From contig DAOUYX010000047.1 in NCBI GenBank assembly GCA_030665925.1, positions 1 to 9,466 on the forward strand: DNA of 9,466 nt, in the 5' to 3' direction. The notes under the pieces are model-generated. The model saw nothing but the letters and a program-made list of their open reading frames with translations. It made no database searches and was not told the DNA's origin. This document shows, one piece after another, positions 5,915 through 9,466 of this stretch (the first letter of the stretch is position 1; each line of letters begins with the position of its first letter). A program made the translations under genes and the position numbers. Source of the DNA: Methanosarcinales archaeon (GTDB taxonomy: Archaea; Halobacteriota; Syntropharchaeia; Alkanophagales; Methanospirareceae).

Positions 5915-6527
5915 ATGAAAGGAGAAATAGAGATCTCGGTTGTGCTTCCGGCGATAATGAAGCGGAGAGAATAGCGGAGGCCGTGAAGCAAACGAAGCAA
6001 TCTCTTGATAAAATCTCGTCCTCTTTTGATTTTGAAATACTCATTGCAGAAGATGGGAGCACCGATGGCACGGATGAAATACTCGCGTTTGTCGATGTTG
6101 ATCTCTCCACAGATATGCGGTATGTGAAAGAACTCATAGAGGCAATTAGGAGCGAAGGCTACGATTTTGCAGCAGGGCAGGATCAAGAATATTAAAAGAA
6201 AGTGAAGTGAACAGGTCGTTTAAGCGCGAGGCAATGAGCATCGTTTATAACTTCTTGGTGAGAAAAGTTCTTAAATCAAAGATAAGAGATCATCAATGCG
6301 GTTTTAAGTCTTTTCGAAGACAGTCGTTGCTGAACATCCTGGAGACAGTGAAAGATGAATAGTGGTTTTTGGATACGGAACTGCTGGTGCGCGCGCAGAG
6401 GAGTGGTTATAGAGTAAAGGAATTCCCGATAAAATGGGAGGAAAAAGGGGATACGAAAGTAGAAACCTTTAAGGATGGGCTTCGCATGTTCTCTAAGATT
6501 ATCAAATTGTACTATCAGCTTAGGTAG
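5915..6527 (+). pseudogene. Decayed family-2 glycosyltransferase (dolichyl-phosphate sugar synthase type)
   Basis: Joined across frames, the sequence reads as a GT2 enzyme that moves sugar from a nucleotide donor to a polyprenyl phosphate: EISVVLPA (5927-5953), then NEAERIAEAVKQTKQSL, the EDGSTDGTDEI block, the DXD region FVDVDLSTD, GSRILKESEVNRSFKREA, RDHQCGFKSFRRQSL, WFLDTELLVRAQRSGYRVKEF and WEEKGDTKVETF, ending at TAG 6525-6527. The lesions are: (1) a 1-bp loss after 5953, where GCG-ATAATGAA should be GCG-TAT-AAT-GAA, sending the first frame to a stop at 5972-5974; (2) a probable in-frame internal deletion of roughly 35 codons between DEILA and FVDVDLSTD near 6089; (3) a 5-bp tandem duplication GCAGG at 6172-6181; (4) TAG at 6360-6362 before WFLDTE. 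Four independent lesions mean it is not functional. It may once have served protein or lipid glycosylation. The size of the internal deletion is estimated from memory of family length. Confidence 0.88.
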
Positions 6528-6556
6528 GCGGGAGACGAAAAAGTTGGGAAGACGCA

Positions 6557-6702
6557 ATAAAAAACCACAAGATTCCACAAGATTAACACAAACCTTTTCT
6601 TAGAAAGAAAAGCTTTAGCAAAAGAACATACTTGTTTTTCTTTTAGCACAGGTTTTCTTTTTGTGAAAAAGAAAAAGTGTTGTGTAATCTGTGGTTATAA
6701 AA
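6557..6702. mobile_element. MITE-like inverted-repeat element with 6-bp flanking direct repeats
   Basis: The core 6563-6696 begins AACCACAAGATT and ends AATCTGTGGTT, so the termini are near-complementary. ATAAAA precedes it (6557-6562) and follows it (6697-6702), as a target duplication would. Inside are a perfect tandem repeat CCACAAGATT x2 (6565-6584), a hairpin with 8-bp arms (6594-6601/6605-6612) and one with 10-bp arms (6653-6662/6666-6675). The low-complexity flanks make the duplication uncertain. No coding capacity was seen. This accounts for most of the 202-bp gap between the pseudogene and the regulator. Confidence 0.45.
6653..6675. terminator. Perfect T-rich/A-rich hairpin, possible bidirectional terminator
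   Basis: TTTTCTTTTT, loop GTG, then AAAAAGAAAA form 10 perfect base pairs. Either strand gives a pyrimidine-rich or T-rich tract, the usual archaeal termination signal. It lies between the convergent ends of the glycosyltransferase pseudogene and the ArsR gene. It is also part of the MITE-like element, so a terminator role is secondary and inferred. Confidence 0.35.
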
Positions 6703-6729
6703 GGAGCTGAACCATTACAAAAATATCAA

Positions 6730-7275
6730 TCAGCATCGCTTTTCCTCTTTGTTCCTGTTACTTTTTACCGGTACCGTTACCTTCACCCGCTTCTTAAGCA
6801 CGGGAACTAACCGTTTTATCTCTATTTCTCCACCGTGTTCCATCGTATACTCATTGATTGGCATATCGGGGAATTTTCCATTCACTTCGTAGATATAAAA
6901 ACCCTCCTCGCCGTCTATTGATGCTATGAACTCTTTATCTCCTATCTTCTTTATTCCGATCCCTGCAACGTCCTTTAACGCTTCTAATATGCTTGTTCCT
7001 TTCCGAGCTTCTATCGCATAATCTTCGCTAAACGTCTCCAGCGCTTCATACAGTTTTGCCTTATTCGCCGTTAGCACATGCGTCTTACCGAATGTTTTAC
7101 GGTTCACCAGTTCCGCATTCTCTAAAATTTTGACGTGCTTCGCAGCCACGGGCACCGATATCCCTGATGCTTTTGCCAGGCCGGAGACGTGGTAATCGGT
7201 CTTCATCAAGAGCTTCAGCATCTCCATTCTCGTTTTACTACTCAGCGCTTTGAATATCATCTGTTTCGTAACCAT
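6730..7275 (-). CDS. ArsR-family winged-helix regulator with extra C-terminal sensor-like domain
   Basis: In this 181-residue protein, residues 5-75 form an ArsR-type winged helix: FKALSSKTRMEMLKLLMK (8-25), then HVSGLAKASGISVPVAAKHVKILENAELV (29-57) as helix-turn-helix, and the wing RKTFGKTHVLTANK (59-72). A helical linker (72-102) leads to a beta-rich domain (103-170) with GFYIYEVNGKFPDMPINEY (125-143), which resembles DUF4430-like/transcobalamin-C-like small domains. That resemblance is from memory and uncertain. No metal-site cysteine cluster is seen; the only Cys is the last residue, so it is unlikely to be a metal sensor. The ATG at 7275 is preferred over the GTG at 7290 because GGAG (7284-7281 region) sits 5 bases before it. 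It follows the ADP-ribosylglycohydrolase gene by 21 bases, so the two probably share a transcript; it may regulate that promoter. Confidence 0.8.
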   Translation of the reverse strand: MVTKQMIFKALSSKTRMEMLKLLMKTDYHVSGLAKASGISVPVAAKHVKILENAELVNRKTFGKTHVLTANKAKLYEALETFSEDYAIEARKGTSILEALKDVAGIGIKKIGDKEFIASIDGEEGFYIYEVNGKFPDMPINEYTMEHGGEIEIKRLVPVLKKRVKVTVPVKSNRNKEEKRC

Positions 7276-7296
7276 CTCATCTCCTTGCACTTAAGT

Positions 7297-8235
7297 TTAT
7301 GAGCCGTTTGGGTTATAATTCTTTGCTACGTATAACTCCTCAGCCAATCTCTTTATATAGCTCTTGCCCTTTTCCCCGTCTTCTAACTGCTCTATCCACT
7401 CGTTTGGAATTGCGCCGTCACCATAATAAGCACCGCTTATCGCACCCGTCATAGCCCCTATCGTATCCGTATCGCCACCCAAGCTTATCGCATAGATGAC
7501 ACTATCTTCAAAACGGTCGAAGCGGAGAAATGAGTAGATGGCGGTAGGTACAGAGTTAAAAGCCGCCATCCCATTACCCAATTTAGCGATGATCTCCTTT
7601 TTGGTTGCATCTTTATCCAAAAGGGTCTCTATCCTCCTTATCTTCTCCTTATAAACGTTATTTTGAGCAAAGTTCTTCAGTTCAGACAGCATACTTTCTT
7701 TCTGTCCTCGCACCGCTAAAGCGACAGCGAAAGCCTGCAAAGCTGCTCCTGCTTTCCCAAGTTCGTGCGAGTGCGTAATAAGGCTGGATTTATACGCTAT
7801 TTCCCTCAACACATCTGCGTTATCATAATAAAAGAGCCCCACGGGAGCAATTCGCATCGCGGCACCATTTCCGTACGAGCCTTCTCCACAAAACAGCTTT
7901 TTCGACACTTCTTTCCAACTTTCGCCAGCTTTTATCCTTTTTAATGCCCCTGTCGAGCCGGGGCCGTATCCTCGCTTCGCATCATAATTCTGGATGAACG
8001 TACGTGCCATATCCGCACCGTTGAAGCCTTTATTCTTGATTAAAGACTCGGCAACGCCGATCATCAGCTCCGTATCGTCCGTGTAACGACCGTAACTCAT
8101 TTTCCACAGCTTTCTCTCGCTATACACAGAACGCACCCGCTCCATACTCCATCCTTCCACAGGAGCGCCTAATGCGTCACCCACAGCGCTGCCTATAAGC
8201 GCACCCGTGAATTTAGATTTTAGGTCTATTTTCAC
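7297..8235 (-). CDS. ADP-ribosylglycohydrolase family protein (DraG/ARH type)
   Basis: The 312-residue protein has the all-helical DraG/ARH fold signatures: GALIGSAVGDALGAPVEG (11-28), the metal site YTDDTELMIG (51-60, T52-D53-D54), SYGNGAAMRIAPVGLFY in the middle, THSHELGKAGAALQA, and GGDTDTIGAMTGAISGAYYGD near the end (D255 and D257). These residues bind the two Mg ions that position ADP-ribose. It should remove ADP-ribose from a protein, nucleic acid or small molecule. No DraT-like transferase is in the window, so the substrate is unknown. The GTG at 8235 is favoured: GAGGG (8247-8243) lies 7 bases before it, whereas a TTG at 8241 would be only 1 base from that site. The downstream ArsR gene is probably cotranscribed. 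Confidence 0.9.
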   Translation of the reverse strand: MKIDLKSKFTGALIGSAVGDALGAPVEGWSMERVRSVYSERKLWKMSYGRYTDDTELMIGVAESLIKNKGFNGADMARTFIQNYDAKRGYGPGSTGALKRIKAGESWKEVSKKLFCGEGSYGNGAAMRIAPVGLFYYDNADVLREIAYKSSLITHSHELGKAGAALQAFAVALAVRGQKESMLSELKNFAQNNVYKEKIRRIETLLDKDATKKEIIAKLGNGMAAFNSVPTAIYSFLRFDRFEDSVIYAISLGGDTDTIGAMTGAISGAYYGDGAIPNEWIEQLEDGEKGKSYIKRLAEELYVAKNYNPNGS

Positions 8236-8326
8236 AGTCAAACCCTCTTTTTCACATCCCCGTATTTTGATTCCTCTACTCTACAAATAACAACGATGAC
8301 TTCTCCCTTTAGCTCGTTCACCGATT

Positions 8327-8336
8327 CTTTATATAA
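8327..8336. promoter_or_regulatory. Shared near-palindromic TATA element for divergent genes
   Basis: CTTTATATAA on the plus strand reads TTATATAAAG on the minus strand. Toward the right it lies about 29 bases before the ATG at 8361, giving a leaderless phosphoglycerate mutase transcript. Toward the left it would start transcription near 8305, about 70 bases before the glycohydrolase GTG. GTTAAC at 8346-8351 is a small palindrome between box and ATG. A weaker minus-strand candidate TTATTTGTAG (8290-8281) could serve the glycohydrolase instead. Confidence 0.5.
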
Positions 8337-8360
8337 TTGTAGTTGGTTAACAAATAATCA

Positions 8361-9466
8361 ATGAGTGCAAAGTCAAGCTCTGATAAGCATAAGGCGATAT
8401 TGTTGATATGTGATGGTCTTGGAGACAGACCTTCGGTAGATGGAAAGACTCCGTTGCAAGCTGCGTATACACCCAATTTGGATGCACTCAGTGCATCAGG
8501 GATAAATGGGCTGATGGACGTAATATCTCCGGGAATTGTGCCGGGAAGCGATACTGCGCATCTTTCACTCTTTGGGTACGACCCATACAGGTATTATCCA
8601 GGCAGAGGCGTGTTTGAAGCACTTGGTGCGGATATGGAACTGCATAAGGGCGACGTTGCATTCAGGGCTAATTTCTCTACGGTGGACGATGAAATGCGGG
8701 TTATAGATCGTAGAGCGGGTAGAAAAGGGAGCAAAGAACTGGCAGAGATACTAAACGGGCTTGAAATAGACGGCGTTACGATCTCTCTGGAAAATACCAC
8801 CGAGCATAGATGTGCTGTGGTCATGAAAGGCGAACAACTCTCACGATACGTCTCAGATGTAGACACACACGAAGCGGGGGGCTTTGTGCAAGAATGTAAG
8901 CCGCTTAAAGGAGGAGAGGATGAGCGAAAGACCGCATCCATAGTGAACAAATTTGTCAGGATGAGTTACGAGCTACTCAACGAGCATCCGGTGAATGCAG
9001 AGCGGAGAGAGAAGGGCGAACTGCCTGCGAACATTATTCTACTGCGGGGTGCGGGCAGCTATGAGAAAATAACCTCGATAAAAGACCGATTCGGCTTTAG
9101 CGCTGCTTGCGTGGCAGGAGCTTCGCTTTACAAGGGTGTGGCGAAATACCTCGGTATGCATGTTCTCACGGTAGAAGGCGCGACCGGTAAGGCGGACACA
9201 AACCTGCACAATAAGGCAGAAGCCGCTTTACGATCGTTAGAGGAGCACGATTTTGTTTTTCTTCATGTGAAGGATACCGATAACAATGGACATGATGGCA
9301 ACTTCGAAGGCAAGAAAAGGATCATCGAGAGGATAGATAAAGAGCTTGTGGCACGGCTAAAAGATACCGATGCCTACCTTGTGGTCACTGGAGATCATAG
9401 CACGCCCGTATCACTAAAGAGGCACAGTAGCGACCCTGTTCCTGTGGTTATAAAAGGCGAAGGGGT
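8361..9466 (+). CDS. apgM: 2,3-bisphosphoglycerate-independent phosphoglycerate mutase, archaeal type (C-terminus cut)
   Basis: The frame is open from ATG 8361 to the window end (368 codons); the family is about 400 residues, so only the tail is missing. It belongs to the alkaline phosphatase superfamily: ILLICDGLGDRP (13-24, metal-binding D18), TPLQAAYTPNLDAL (30-43), the catalytic serine in PGSDTAHLSLFGYDP (61-75, S63), LHVKDTDNNGHDGN late in the protein, and VTGDHSTP followed by RHSSDPVPVVI near the cut end, which supply further metal ligands. It interconverts 3- and 2-phosphoglycerate in glycolysis and gluconeogenesis without a bisphosphoglycerate cofactor. No Shine-Dalgarno is visible, and the TATA-like box about 29 bases upstream implies a leaderless mRNA. 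It diverges from the ADP-ribosylglycohydrolase gene. Confidence 0.95.
   Translation, partial: MSAKSSSDKHKAILLICDGLGDRPSVDGKTPLQAAYTPNLDALSASGINGLMDVISPGIVPGSDTAHLSLFGYDPYRYYPGRGVFEALGADMELHKGDVAFRANFSTVDDEMRVIDRRAGRKGSKELAEILNGLEIDGVTISLENTTEHRCAVVMKGEQLSRYVSDVDTHEAGGFVQECKPLKGGEDERKTASIVNKFVRMSYELLNEHPVNAERREKGELPANIILLRGAGSYEKITSIKDRFGFSAACVAGASLYKGVAKYLGMHVLTVEGATGKADTNLHNKAEAALRSLEEHDFVFLHVKDTDNNGHDGNFEGKKRIIERIDKELVARLKDTDAYLVVTGDHSTPVSLKRHSSDPVPVVIKGEG

Noticed and set aside
5859..6186. Two overlapping minus-strand frames opposite the glycosyltransferase remnant.
   Set aside because: They are antisense to recognisable GT2 codons, have low-complexity Ser/Ile-rich content and lack any recognisable motif.
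5954..6362. Programmed frameshifting or stop readthrough to express the glycosyltransferase.
   Set aside because: There are four separate lesions, including a probable internal deletion and a 5-bp duplication, and no slippery site or stimulatory structure is visible. Decay is simpler.
6563..6696. A CRISPR array, because of short repeated CCACAAGATT units.
   Set aside because: There are only two adjacent 10-bp units without spacers, and no cas genes.
8594..8950. A 118-codon minus-strand frame inside apgM.
   Set aside because: It is antisense to a clearly recognisable phosphoglycerate mutase and is Ser/Pro-rich without motifs.
6689..9457. A 16-base identity CTGTGGTTATAAAAGG at 6689-6704 and 9442-9457.
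   Set aside because: The second copy encodes PVVIKG of apgM, a segment fitting its family, and no similarity extends beyond 16 bases. It is most likely chance, though it overlaps the proposed right flank of the MITE-like element.

Overview
The window looks archaeal, most likely euryarchaeal and of the methanogen/ANME type (lineage is inference). Promoters are TATA-box-like, several coding starts sit only a few bases past the predicted transcription start, and the gene content includes archaeal-type cofactor-independent phosphoglycerate mutase, an ArsR-type regulator with an extra C-terminal domain, and PIN-domain toxin-antitoxin (TA) pairs. No rRNA, tRNA, CRISPR array or known insertion sequence was seen.

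Layout. Positions 1-5797 are one long minus-strand block. Read in the direction of transcription it is glmS (5797-4034), a phosphohexomutase probably acting as GlmM (4031-2682), a broken 5' fragment of glmU (2674-2516), a small antitoxin (2525-2352), a PIN toxin (2365-1856), an intact bifunctional glmU-like gene (1884-778), then a second TA pair: a UPF0175-type antitoxin (704-411) and a PIN protein running off the window (414-1). GlmS, GlmM and GlmU together are the complete route from fructose-6-phosphate to UDP-GlcNAc, so the core is a UDP-GlcNAc operon with two TA modules beside or inside it.

The most notable structure is the first TA module. It lies between two direct copies of the first ~71 bp of glmU (1815-1885 and 2605-2675, 67/71 identical, exactly 790 bp apart). 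The copy next to the mutase is a stump that keeps the start codon and nucleotide-binding loop; the distal copy starts the intact gene. The simplest reading is that a ~720-bp TA cassette entered glmU just after its start and duplicated the 5' end, so that a full gene was kept. As a result antitoxin, toxin and glmU are joined by overlapping reading frames.

On the plus strand, 5915-6527 is a decayed family-2 glycosyltransferase (dolichyl-phosphate sugar synthase type) with a 1-bp deletion, a 5-bp tandem duplication, a nonsense codon and a probable internal deletion. It is followed by a 134-bp imperfect inverted-repeat element (6563-6696) flanked by ATAAAA on both sides, which resembles a MITE.

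The right end holds a minus-strand pair, an ADP-ribosylglycohydrolase (8235-7297) followed by an ArsR-family regulator (7275-6730). It diverges from a plus-strand 2,3-bisphosphoglycerate-independent phosphoglycerate mutase (8361 to the window end). The two directions appear to share one near-palindromic TATA element at 8327-8336.
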